Assembly: GCA_947302895.1 (NCBI GenBank) | Contig: CAMYWU010000017.1 | Location: 1 to 12,902, forward strand | DNA: 12,902 bases | Reading direction: 5' to 3' | Origin: an uncultured Clostridia bacterium | Lineage (GTDB): Bacteria > Bacillota > Clostridia > Oscillospirales > Acutalibacteraceae | Shown: piece by piece, positions 5,682-12,039 of the stretch | How positions within the stretch are numbered: position 1 is the first letter of the stretch | How the letters are laid out: each line of letters begins with the position of its first letter | Notes under the pieces: generated by a model | Database searches by the model: none | Told to the model about the DNA's origin: nothing | What the model saw: only the letters and a program-made list of their open reading frames with translations | Position numbers and translations under genes: made by a program

Positions 5682-6524
5682 ATGCTTGTTAATATGAAAG
5701 AGCTGCTTGCAAAGGCTGAAGAGGGCAACTATGCAGTAGGCTCATTTTCCGTTGCAAATATGGAAATGGTTCTCGGCGTTCTTAATGCCGCAAAGGAACT
5801 TAACGCCCCCGTTATCCTCCAGATTGCAGAGGTTCGCTTAAAGCAATCTCCGCTTGAGGTTATAGGTCCGCTTATGGTTGCCGCTGCAAAGGCAGCTTCA
5901 ACACCCGTTGCAGTTCACTTTGACCACGGCAAAACAATGGAAAAGATTTCCGAGGCGCTCGAAATCGGCTTCACCTCCGTTATGTTTGACGGAAGCCATC
6001 TTCCGCTTGATGAAAACATTGCCCAGACAAACGAGGTTATCAAAAAAGCGAAGGAATACGGCGCTGCGGTTGAAGCAGAAATCGGCTGCGTCGGCGGAAG
6101 TGAGGACGGCAGCGAGGATATTGCCATAAACTGCACCAAGCCCGAGGACGCACTCAGATTTGAGAAAGAAACAGGAGTTGACGCACTCGCAATTGCAATA
6201 GGCAACGCACACGGCAATTATAAATCAACTCCGAAACTGAGATTTGATATTCTTGAAGAGGTTGAAAGAATAACAAAAACTCCCCTTGTTCTTCACGGCG
6301 GAACGGGAATTACTCCCGATGATTTTGTTCGCTGCTCAAAAACAGGCATTAAAAAGATAAACATAGCAACCGCAACCTTTGATATGGTTGAAAAAACCGT
6401 TCGTGATTGCTATAATGAAAACAACATTGGCGGCTACTACGATTTGCAGGCTGCCGAGGTTGAGGGCGCATATAAGAATGCAAAGCGCCATATATTAATT
6501 TTCGGAACAGATAATAAAGCATAA
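5682..6524 (+). CDS. Class II (zinc) ketose-bisphosphate aldolase
   Basis: This 280-residue protein is a full-length class II aldolase. It has AVHFDHGKT (77-85) with catalytic Asp81 and zinc ligand His82, GFTSVMFDGSHLP (96-108), VEAEIGCVGGSED (130-142) with the conserved Glu, GNAHGNYK (174-181) with zinc ligand His177, and LVLHGGTGI (202-210) with zinc ligand His205. The family splits fructose-1,6-bisphosphate, tagatose-bisphosphate or, as IolJ, 6-phospho-5-dehydro-2-deoxygluconate into dihydroxyacetone phosphate and an aldehyde. The next gene, 13 nt downstream, is an IolC-type kinase that makes the IolJ substrate, so IolJ activity is plausible. Length and motifs do not separate IolJ from glycolytic or tagatose enzymes, so I leave the symbol blank. 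AAAGGA precedes ATG 5682 by 8 nt. Confidence 0.92.
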   Translation: MLVNMKELLAKAEEGNYAVGSFSVANMEMVLGVLNAAKELNAPVILQIAEVRLKQSPLEVIGPLMVAAAKAASTPVAVHFDHGKTMEKISEALEIGFTSVMFDGSHLPLDENIAQTNEVIKKAKEYGAAVEAEIGCVGGSEDGSEDIAINCTKPEDALRFEKETGVDALAIAIGNAHGNYKSTPKLRFDILEEVERITKTPLVLHGGTGITPDDFVRCSKTGIKKINIATATFDMVEKTVRDCYNENNIGGYYDLQAAEVEGAYKNAKRHILIFGTDNKA

Positions 6525-6537
6525 GGAGAACAAAAAT

Positions 6538-7557
6538 ATGCAGAATTATATAACATTTGATATGAGCAGACCGATTGACTTCATTCCGATTGGAAGAATT
6601 GCAATCGACTTTAACCCAACCGATATGTATATGCCTCTTTCAGAGTCATCAAATTTCAACAAGTACGTTGGCGGCTCCCCTGCAAATATTGCAGTTGGTC
6701 TTGCCCGCCTTGGCTGCAAGGTTGGCTTCCAGGGCTGCGTTTCAGACGACCAGTTCGGCGATTTTGTTGTTAACTACTTTGAAAAAGAGGGCATTGATAC
6801 TTCAAAAATAACAAGAGCTAAAAACGGTGAATGCCTCGGGCTCACCTTTACTGAGATTCTTTCAAAGGAAAAGAGCTCAATCCTTATGTACAGGGATAAG
6901 GTTGCAGATTTCTGCCTTGCTCCCGAGGATATTGATGAAAGCTACATAGCTTCCGCAAAGGCAATTGTTATCAGCGGAACAGCCCTTGCACAGAGTCCTT
7001 CAAGAGAGGCTTGCCTCAAGGCAATGATTCTTGCAAAGAAGAATGATACAAAGATTATCTTTGATATCGACTACCGTGAATACACCTGGAAGAGCAAGGA
7101 CGAAATCGCTGTCTACTACAGCCTTGTTGCTCAGAATGCCGATATTATCATGGGCTCAAGAGAAGAATTTGATTTAACCGAGGGCATTATCGGCGCAAGA
7201 GAGAGCGACCCCGAAAGCGCTAAATACTGGCAGTCTTTCGGCGCTTCAATCTGCGTTATCAAACACGGTAAGGAAGGCTCAACAGCTTATACAAACGACG
7301 GTAAGTTCTACACAATTAAACCCTTCCCCGCAGTTAAGCTCAAGGGCTTCGGCGGCGGCGACGGCTACGGCTCCTCATTCCTTTATTCACTTCTTCAGGG
7401 CAAGGATATTATCGACTGCCTTGAATTCGGCTCAGCTTCGGCTTCAATTCTTATTTCCGCTCATTCCTGCTCGGATGCAATGCCTTCCGCAGTGCAGGTT
7501 GAGGAGTTTATAAAGAAGAGCAAGGAAGAATACGGCGAAATGGTTGCAAGAGCTTAA
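6538..7557 (+). CDS. iolC: PfkB-family kinase, probable 5-dehydro-2-deoxygluconokinase
   Basis: This 339-residue PfkB (ribokinase-fold) sugar kinase has the N-terminal signature YVGGSPANIAVGLARLG (43-59), FDIDYREYTW (175-184) and the C-terminal ATP/anion-hole motif GFGGGDGYGSSFLYSLLQG (270-288) with catalytic Asp275. The closing stretch GSASASILISAHSCSDAMP is characteristic of IolC, which phosphorylates 5-dehydro-2-deoxy-D-gluconate in myo-inositol breakdown. The usual AGD of the motif is GGD here, a mild change. A strong GGAG site is 8-9 nt before ATG 6538, and the gene is in an operon with the aldolase. No other inositol gene (iolA, B, D, E, G) is in the window, so a related sugar-acid substrate is possible. 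Confidence 0.88.
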   Translation: MQNYITFDMSRPIDFIPIGRIAIDFNPTDMYMPLSESSNFNKYVGGSPANIAVGLARLGCKVGFQGCVSDDQFGDFVVNYFEKEGIDTSKITRAKNGECLGLTFTEILSKEKSSILMYRDKVADFCLAPEDIDESYIASAKAIVISGTALAQSPSREACLKAMILAKKNDTKIIFDIDYREYTWKSKDEIAVYYSLVAQNADIIMGSREEFDLTEGIIGARESDPESAKYWQSFGASICVIKHGKEGSTAYTNDGKFYTIKPFPAVKLKGFGGGDGYGSSFLYSLLQGKDIIDCLEFGSASASILISAHSCSDAMPSAVQVEEFIKKSKEEYGEMVARA

Positions 7558-7574
7558 CGCTGCACGTTAAGCTC

Positions 7575-7687
7575 AATTGAGAATTGAAAATTGAGAATTG
7601 AAAATTTCGGGTGCTGCGCACAGCTTTAATAATGGGTGCGGGTGTCCCGCCCTCAATTCACCATTTTCCATTCTCCATTTTCAATTT
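7575..7687. repeat. Inverted repeat built of short tandem units
   Basis: The left arm is a perfect 14-nt tandem, AATTGAGAATTGAA twice (7575-7588, 7589-7602). The right arm (7654-7687) is made of related units in reverse complement (CAATTCACC, CCATTTTC, CCATTCTC, TTTTCAATT). About 47 nt lie between, with a GGGTGCGGGTGTCCCGCCC segment that can form its own GC-rich hairpin. It fills the gap between iolC and the next gene and may slow or stop transcription. No protein is encoded. Confidence 0.65.
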
Positions 7688-7706
7688 ATTTACGGAGGAA
7701 AAATAT

Positions 7707-8228
7707 ATGAGTTTTTGTCCTAATTGCGGAAAAGAGCTTGAAGGCAATCCTCTTTTCTGCCCCGAATGCGGAACATATCTTATGAATGCTGCTGCCACTC
7801 AGCAGAGTCCTGCGCAGGCGCAGCAACCCCAGCCTGATGTTCAGCCTCAGCAGCAGGCTCAGCAGGGAGAATACTATCAACCGCCTGTTCAGCCACAGCA
7901 GCAGTATCAGCAAACACCGAACTATAATACAATGCCCCAACAGCCTTACGGCGCACCTGTTTATACTCCTCAGGTTGAGGACAAAACAAGCGTTGGTCTG
8001 GCAATTCTTTCATTCTTTATACCGCTTGTAGGCTGGATTCTTTTCTTTACAAAGAGAAAGAAAACACCTAAAGCTGCAAAAGTATACGGAATCGTTGCAA
8101 CAATAAGCTTTGTGCTCAGCGTTGCTGCTTCACGCTTCGGTTATTCAGGCATCTATGATTCAGCTGTTCATTCAAGCAACATTGTTTGCGAAGCTGACGC
8201 ACCTGCTTATGATACATTATTTGAATAA
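7707..8228 (+). CDS. Zinc-ribbon membrane protein with Gln/Pro-rich linker
   Basis: The 173-residue product starts with a double-CxxC zinc ribbon (C4-PN-C7, C18-PE-C21), followed by a linker of about 65 residues dominated by Gln and Pro, then two hydrophobic helices (about 96-114 and 125-141) separated by a basic KRKKTPKAAK loop, and a short acidic tail. This is a common build of small clostridial membrane proteins whose function is not established. The frame is open upstream to 7611, but that part lies in the inverted repeat; ATG 7707 follows GGAGG (7694-7698) at 8 nt and begins exactly at the zinc ribbon, so it is the start. A PAP2 phosphatase gene follows 45 nt downstream on the same strand and may be co-transcribed. 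Confidence 0.88.
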   Translation: MSFCPNCGKELEGNPLFCPECGTYLMNAAATQQSPAQAQQPQPDVQPQQQAQQGEYYQPPVQPQQQYQQTPNYNTMPQQPYGAPVYTPQVEDKTSVGLAILSFFIPLVGWILFFTKRKKTPKAAKVYGIVATISFVLSVAASRFGYSGIYDSAVHSSNIVCEADAPAYDTLFE

Positions 8229-8273
8229 TTCTAACCACTACACACTACCCACTTAAAAACGGAGGAAAAACTT

Positions 8274-9188
8274 ATGCATCCAATTCTTCTTGCCGCAGCT
8301 ACGCTCGGCGATAAAATCGACAGTGCCTTTTATGCCTTTGATTTATGGGTTTTCCATTTCTTCGGCAGTATGCAGTGCGGCTTTTTAACCGCTGTTGCAA
8401 AGGTTTTCACAACCTTCGGCGATGAGGCTTTCGTTATCCCGATTGCAGTTCTCGGAATTGTTCTTTGTTTCTTCAAGAAAACAAGAAAATTCGGCTTTGC
8501 GCTTATTTTCGCAATTGCAATCGGAACAATCGTTACCAATGTTGTTGTTAAGCCTATGGCGCTTCGTATCAGACCGTATAACACACTCCAGTCAAACGCT
8601 GAATACTGGGCTTGGTATAAGGGAGCAGGAATGCTTTCCGAAAGCGATTATTCCTTCCCCTCAGGCCACACAACCGCAGCTTTTGAGATGGCAACTGCAA
8701 TGTTCTTCTGCTTTATGAGCGAAAAGAAAAGAAAGATTGCATGGATTTTCCCGGTTGTTGCGCTTTGCACAATGGGTTCAAGAGTTTACCTGATGGTTCA
8801 CTATGCAACCGACGTTCTTTGCGGACTTGTTGTAGGAACTCTTGCAGGCGTTATCGGCTTCTTCCTTTCAAAGCTTGTTTGTATGATTTTTGAAAAGGTT
8901 AAATTCCTCGATGCAATCGACGTTGATAAGCTCTTCAAAAAATGCGATAAGGAAAACAAACATCCCTATGGCTGGAACAAGGCTGTTATCTGCGTTGCAA
9001 TTGCCGCAGCTTTCTGCCTTGCATACATCCCCTCACTCTCAGAGGGCGGCGAGAATGCTGTTCGCTGCGCATACAACGATGAATATGATTGCCAGAACGA
9101 AGCAAGAGTTGACGACGAGGATTATCCCGCTATCAATGGCGAACACTACTGCAAGATTCACTGGAAACAATTAAACGGTGAAGAATAA
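8274..9188 (+). CDS. PAP2-family membrane phosphatase with Cys/His C-terminal tail
   Basis: This 304-residue integral membrane protein carries all three PAP2 motifs: KPMALRIRP (93-101), the PSGH block SFPSGHTTAAF (127-137), and SRVYLMVHYATD (169-180) with the catalytic His176 and Asp180. The family removes phosphate from lipids such as undecaprenyl pyrophosphate or phosphatidic acid, with the active site on the outer face. Several hydrophobic helices surround the motifs. Unusually, residues 225-304 add a further helix (AVICVAIAAAFCLAYI) and an acidic tail with Cys265, Cys273, Cys293 and His296 spaced like a small zinc knuckle. GGAGG precedes ATG 8274. It is followed directly by a strong terminator. 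Substrate is not predictable. Confidence 0.92.
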   Translation: MHPILLAAATLGDKIDSAFYAFDLWVFHFFGSMQCGFLTAVAKVFTTFGDEAFVIPIAVLGIVLCFFKKTRKFGFALIFAIAIGTIVTNVVVKPMALRIRPYNTLQSNAEYWAWYKGAGMLSESDYSFPSGHTTAAFEMATAMFFCFMSEKKRKIAWIFPVVALCTMGSRVYLMVHYATDVLCGLVVGTLAGVIGFFLSKLVCMIFEKVKFLDAIDVDKLFKKCDKENKHPYGWNKAVICVAIAAAFCLAYIPSLSEGGENAVRCAYNDEYDCQNEARVDDEDYPAINGEHYCKIHWKQLNGEE

Positions 9189-9201
9189 AATATTAATGTT
9201 A

Positions 9202-9237
9202 AAGGGTTAAGGCAAATGCCTTAACCCTTGTTTTTTT
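9202..9237 (+). terminator. Strong terminator after the PAP2 gene
   Basis: A 13-bp perfect stem, AAGGGTTAAGGCA (9202-9214) with its complement at 9217-9229, is followed by seven T. It lies 13 nt past the PAP2 stop and faces the convergent HTH-desulfoferrodoxin gene. Confidence 0.92.
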
Positions 9238-9251
9238 GGAATGCTAAGCCT

Positions 9252-9836
9252 TTAATTCTTAACCCTAAAAAGTCCGTGCTGATTGCAGTAATAATAAAAG
9301 TATTTAACTCTGTTCATCTTAAATCGGGCATCGGCATTGCCCTCGGGATAGAGCTTTTTAATCTCATAGCCGTCATCCCTGATGGCTGCGATAAAGGAAA
9401 TATAGTGCTTCTTCGTCATTTCGTGGCTTATAGAAACATAGTATTCATCCTCAACACCCTCAATTTTTAATTCATGAGCTTCATTGCCATCATCCGCTTC
9501 AAGCTCGGGAAGAGTTATTCCGCAGCAGCTAACAACCGCTTCGCCCGTGCTTAAAACAACATTGCCGCAAATCGGGCACACATAAAATTTTGTTTTTAGA
9601 AGGTTGAAGCTCCTGTTTGTGTTAACAACATCTTCGCCTGCAAAAAGCTCAATAACTGAAACTCCAAGCGCCGCCGCAAGCCCTTCAAGCAGGGTTATAT
9701 CGGGATATCCCCGCCCGTTTTCCCATTTTGAAACCGCTTTATCGCTCACATTTAATATCTCGGCAAGCTGATTTTGTGTTATTTTTCTTTCCTCACGAAG
9801 CCGCTTTATCATTGCCCCCGTTACATACTGATTCAT
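9252..9836 (-). CDS. XRE helix-turn-helix fused to a desulfoferrodoxin-like domain
   Basis: The 194-residue product has an XRE helix-turn-helix at residues 9-65 (TQNQLAEILNVSDKAVSKWENG, then YPDITLLEGL). Residues 82-192 align by motif to desulfoferrodoxin. The desulforedoxin-type centre has CPIC (C87, C90) and CC (C104, C105). The superoxide-reductase centre has His121, His138 in SISHEM, His144 in KKHYISF, Cys184 and His187 in YYCNQHGLF. All nine expected iron ligands are present. The Glu of the catalytic Glu-Lys pair is kept, but the Lys is Ala120. Desulfoferrodoxin reduces superoxide to peroxide; attached to a DNA-binding domain it could act as an iron-based redox sensor (inference). ATG 9836 follows AAAGGAGG perfectly; an in-frame ATG at 9860 contains that ribosome site in its coding part and is rejected. 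No promoter is visible between the start and the repeat element at 9854. Confidence 0.88.
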   Translation of the reverse strand: MNQYVTGAMIKRLREERKITQNQLAEILNVSDKAVSKWENGRGYPDITLLEGLAAALGVSVIELFAGEDVVNTNRSFNLLKTKFYVCPICGNVVLSTGEAVVSCCGITLPELEADDGNEAHELKIEGVEDEYYVSISHEMTKKHYISFIAAIRDDGYEIKKLYPEGNADARFKMNRVKYFYYYCNQHGLFRVKN

Positions 9837-9853
9837 AGTATCCCTCCTTTGCC

Positions 9854-10132
9854 TAGGCATTCGGGATTCGAACCCAGCAAGGTTTTGACCGTCCCTTTTT
9901 CACAAACACTGCGTTAAAGCGCCTTGTAAGGCGCCAGCCTTGCTTCACCGCTTTGCCTTGTCTTTGCAAAAAATGAACAGGTCAAAACTGCGAAGCACCT
10001 TAAAATTCATTGTTTGCGTTCATTTTTTCGTTTTTTGGTGAAAGCATACTTCCGTATGGTGAGACAAAAAGCGGAAAAAGGGGCGTGAAATATGCAATTT
10101 AAGGCTTACTCGGTTCGAATCCCTAATGCCTA
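9854..10132. repeat. 279-bp palindromic element with 21-bp terminal inverted repeats
   Basis: The ends, TAGGCATTCGGGATTCGAAC (C) at 9854-9874 and its complement at 10112-10132, match at 20 of 21 positions. Similarity continues inward in fragments (CAGCAAG/CTTACTC; GTCCCTTTTT/AAAAAGGGGC). Inside are further pairings: GTTTTGACC (9882-9890) with GGTCAAAAC (9980-9988), GCCTT/AAGGC, and CATAC/GTATG around TTCC. No protein frame is convincing. The build, with long terminal repeats, internal folding and no coding capacity, suggests a MITE-like non-autonomous element or a structured RNA. The GGTTCGAATCC ends resemble a tRNA T-arm, but no cloverleaf forms. No target-site duplication is obvious. The stretch after it (10133-10258) holds no gene. 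Confidence 0.6.
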
Positions 10133-10258
10133 AATTATAATCCCAAACTCAGAAAACTGCAACCTACGCAAAGTAGAGAAAAAACAGCCATCCTGATGAA
10201 CTGCTTTTCTGAGCATCTACAGACAACTACAGAACACAATTGCGTGTTAATATTTTTC

Positions 10259-10287
10259 TTGATTTTTTAGCATAATTACGCTAAAAT
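10259..10287 (+). promoter_or_regulatory. Promoter and palindromic operator of the Phd/RelE module
   Basis: TTGATT (10259-10264), 17 nt, TAAAAT (10282-10287) form the promoter. Its spacer and -10 box are a near-perfect 22-bp palindrome (10265-10286): TTTTAGC at the left, TAATTA at the centre, GCTAAAA at the right, with a single mismatched pair. This is the expected binding site for a Phd/YefM antitoxin that represses its own operon. Confidence 0.75.
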
Positions 10288-10305
10288 AATTAACGAGGTG
10301 ATAAT

Positions 10306-10575
10306 ATGAATAATTCAATCAGACCGGTTTCTGATTTAAGAAACAATTTTGCAGACATTTCTAAAGTTGTTCACGAGACAGGAAAACCTGTATTTCTTAC
10401 CAAAAACGGTTTTGGAGACATGGTTGTGCTCAGTATGGAGGCATATGAGAATTTGCAACTTGAAAGCGAAATTTATGTTAAATTGAAAGAAGCAGAAAAA
10501 GAAGCAAAACTCACGGATACAAGATTTTCAGCAAAAGATGTTTTAAACGAGCTTAAAGGTGCCGTCAATGTATAA
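10306..10575 (+). CDS. Phd/YefM-family antitoxin
   Basis: This 89-residue protein begins with the Phd/YefM DNA-binding fold: IRPVSDLRNNFADISKVVHETGKPVFLTKNGFGDMVVLSMEAYENL (residues 5-50, written here as the family pattern of a short strand, helix, KPVFLTKNG turn and VVLSMEAYE strand). Its C-terminal 35 residues are charged and probably disordered until they wrap around the toxin. It would neutralise the RelE/ParE toxin encoded immediately downstream and, with it, repress the promoter through the palindrome at 10265-10286. ATG 10306 follows GAGGTGAT at 4 nt. The last codons overlap the toxin start by 8 nt, so translation is coupled. Confidence 0.92.
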   Translation: MNNSIRPVSDLRNNFADISKVVHETGKPVFLTKNGFGDMVVLSMEAYENLQLESEIYVKLKEAEKEAKLTDTRFSAKDVLNELKGAVNV

Positions 10576-10876
10576 GTTAGAGTTTTTACCGATTGCAAAA
10601 AACGATATGATTGAAATCGTTAAGTATATTTCTAACGAATTAAAAAATCCTGTTGCAGCACAAAATCTTGCTGATGAGTTTATCTCATCTGCCCAGCACA
10701 TTTGTGAATTTCCTTACTCTAATAATGTGTATATGCCTATAAAACATTTGGAGTACGAGTATAGAAGAATTATTGTAATAAACTATTTGATGTTTTACAC
10801 AGTAGATGAACAAAATAAAACTGTTACTATTATGCGTGTTATCTATGCACGGCGTGATATGGAGAGCCAACTATAA
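10568..10876 (+). CDS. RelE/ParE-family toxin
   Basis: The 102-residue product has the RelE/ParE fold pattern: YKLEFLPIAKNDMIEIVKYI at the N-terminus, the PVAAQNLADEFISS helix, YEYRRIIVINYLMFYTVDE strands and a C-terminal VTIMRVIYARRDMESQL. RelE members cut mRNA on the ribosome, ParE members poison gyrase; the RR-containing strand and terminal Tyr-Ala-Arg-Arg favour this general superfamily but do not settle the target. A GTG at 10559 would add three residues, but ATG 10568 has AAAGGTG at a good distance and is chosen. The usual toxin-second order holds and the gene ends just before a bidirectional terminator. Confidence 0.92.
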   Translation: MYKLEFLPIAKNDMIEIVKYISNELKNPVAAQNLADEFISSAQHICEFPYSNNVYMPIKHLEYEYRRIIVINYLMFYTVDEQNKTVTIMRVIYARRDMESQL

Positions 10877-10880
10877 ATAA

Positions 10881-10914
10881 AAATGACTATCTCAAGTTAA
10901 TGGGATAGTCATTT
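10881..10914. terminator. Bidirectional terminator between the TA module and the GGGtGRT gene
   Basis: An 11-bp perfect stem AAATGACTATC/GATAGTCATTT (10881-10891 with 10904-10914) encloses 12 nt. On the plus strand TTTGCTTTT follows and ends the toxin-antitoxin operon. On the minus strand TTTTTATTT follows and can end the scaffold/GGGtGRT operon about 110 nt past its last stop codon. Confidence 0.85.
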
Positions 10915-10922
10915 GCTTTTGT

Positions 10923-10964
10923 GTAGGAATGTCAGTGTAGGAGTAATGTAGGAATAGTGTAGGA
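10923..10964. repeat. Four direct copies of GTAGGA
   Basis: GTAGGA occurs at 10923, 10937, 10948 and 10959, mostly as GTGTAGGA, with spacings of 14, 11 and 11 nt. In the minus-strand transcript of the GGGtGRT operon these are TCCTAC repeats in the 3' untranslated region. The units are too short and too close for CRISPR. Function unknown. Confidence 0.5.
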
Positions 10965-11022
10965 ACGCATAGCATTTATGTGTGCTTCCCGACATCTACA
11001 AGCTACTAATTACGCTGATTTT

Positions 11023-12021
11023 TTATTTTTGGGATTCTTCAACTGCAACTGCACAAGCAACTGTTGCACCAACCATCGGGTTATTACCCATTCCGATAAG
11101 TCCCATCATTTCTACGTGAGCGGGAACTGATGAGGAGCCTGCGAACTGAGCATCTGAGTGCATACGTCCCATAGTATCTGTCATACCGTAGGAAGCAGGA
11201 CCTGCTGCCATATTATCGGGATGAAGAGTACGTCCTGTACCGCCGCCCGATGCAACTGAGAAATACTTTTTGCCCTTTTCGTTGCATTCCTTCTTGTATG
11301 TGCCTGCAACGGGGTGCTGGAATCTTGTTGGGTTGGTTGAGTTACCTGTGATAGAAACGTCAACGCCCTCTTTCCACATAATTGCAACGCCCTCTGTTAC
11401 GTCGTTTGCGCCGTAGCAGTTAACCTTCGAACGAAGACCTGTTGAATAGGGCTTGCGGAAAACTTCCTTAACCTCGCCTGTGAAATAATCCATTTCGGTT
11501 TCAACATAGGTGAAGCCGTTGATTCTTGCGATAATCTGAGCAGCGTCTTTTCCAAGACCGTTAAGAATAACTCGAAGCGGCTGCTTTCTAACCTTGTTTG
11601 CCTTCTCTGCAATACCGATTGCGCCTTCAGCAGCTGCGAAAGACTCGTGGCCTGCAAGGAATGCGAAGCACTCGGTTTCATCCTCAAGGAGCATCTTGCC
11701 AAGGTTACCGTGGCCAAGACCAACCTTTCTCTGGTCTGCAACTGAACCGGGGATACAGAAAGCCTGAAGACCTTCACCGATTGCAGCAGCAGCGTCTGCA
11801 GCACGGGTGCAACCCTTCTTGATTGCGATTGCGCAGCCAACGGTGTATGCCCATTTTGCGTTTTCAAAGCAGATTGGCTGAATGCCTTCTGTTATTTTGT
11901 AAGGGTCAAAGCCCTTAGCCTGGCAGATTTCTCTGCACTCTTCGATAGATTTAATATCGTATTTTTCGAGAACGGCAAGGATTTGCGCTTCTCTTCTTTC
12001 ATATGATTCAAATAAAGCCAT
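11023..12021 (-). CDS. GGGtGRT protein
   Basis: This 332-residue protein carries the name-giving SGGGTGRTLHPDNMAAGP segment (258-275, GGGTGRT at 259-265) and the further conserved-looking stretches VGLGHGNLGKMLLEDE, FLAGHESFAAAEGA, STGLRSKVNCYGANDVTEG and PAHVEMMGLIGMGNNPMVGAT. No membrane helix or signal peptide is present, so it is cytoplasmic. Its biochemical role is not established as far as I know. It has ten cysteines, several beside glycines (CFENAKWAY, GCAIA, FCIPGS, NCYGAND), which leaves room for a metal centre. It follows an IscU/NifU-like gene by 18 nt with a strong GGAGG before ATG 12021, a pairing I recognise from other anaerobic clostridia. Confidence 0.92.
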   Translation of the reverse strand: MALFESYERREAQILAVLEKYDIKSIEECREICQAKGFDPYKITEGIQPICFENAKWAYTVGCAIAIKKGCTRAADAAAAIGEGLQAFCIPGSVADQRKVGLGHGNLGKMLLEDETECFAFLAGHESFAAAEGAIGIAEKANKVRKQPLRVILNGLGKDAAQIIARINGFTYVETEMDYFTGEVKEVFRKPYSTGLRSKVNCYGANDVTEGVAIMWKEGVDVSITGNSTNPTRFQHPVAGTYKKECNEKGKKYFSVASGGGTGRTLHPDNMAAGPASYGMTDTMGRMHSDAQFAGSSSVPAHVEMMGLIGMGNNPMVGATVACAVAVEESQK

Positions 12022-12039
12022 TATATAATCCTCCTGTTC

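Noticed and set aside
7611..7706. Upstream extension of the zinc-ribbon protein
   Set aside because: This part is the inverted repeat read as protein; the strong ribosome site sits before ATG 7707.
9837..9860. Upstream ATG 9860 for the HTH-desulfoferrodoxin gene
   Set aside because: It lies in the end of the repeat element and the codons after it contain the AAAGGAGG ribosome site for ATG 9836.
9854..10132. tRNA or tmRNA suggested by GGTTCGAATCC at both ends
   Set aside because: The right T-stem has only two pairs, the left faces the other way, and no anticodon arm, D-arm or tag reading frame can be found.
10923..10964. CRISPR array
   Set aside because: Units are only 6-8 nt with spacings of 11-14 nt, and no cas gene is near.
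10214..11000. CATCTACA at 10214-10221 and 10993-11000 as a target-site duplication around the toxin-antitoxin module
   Set aside because: Eight bases in AT-rich intergenic DNA can recur by chance, and no inverted ends adjoin them.
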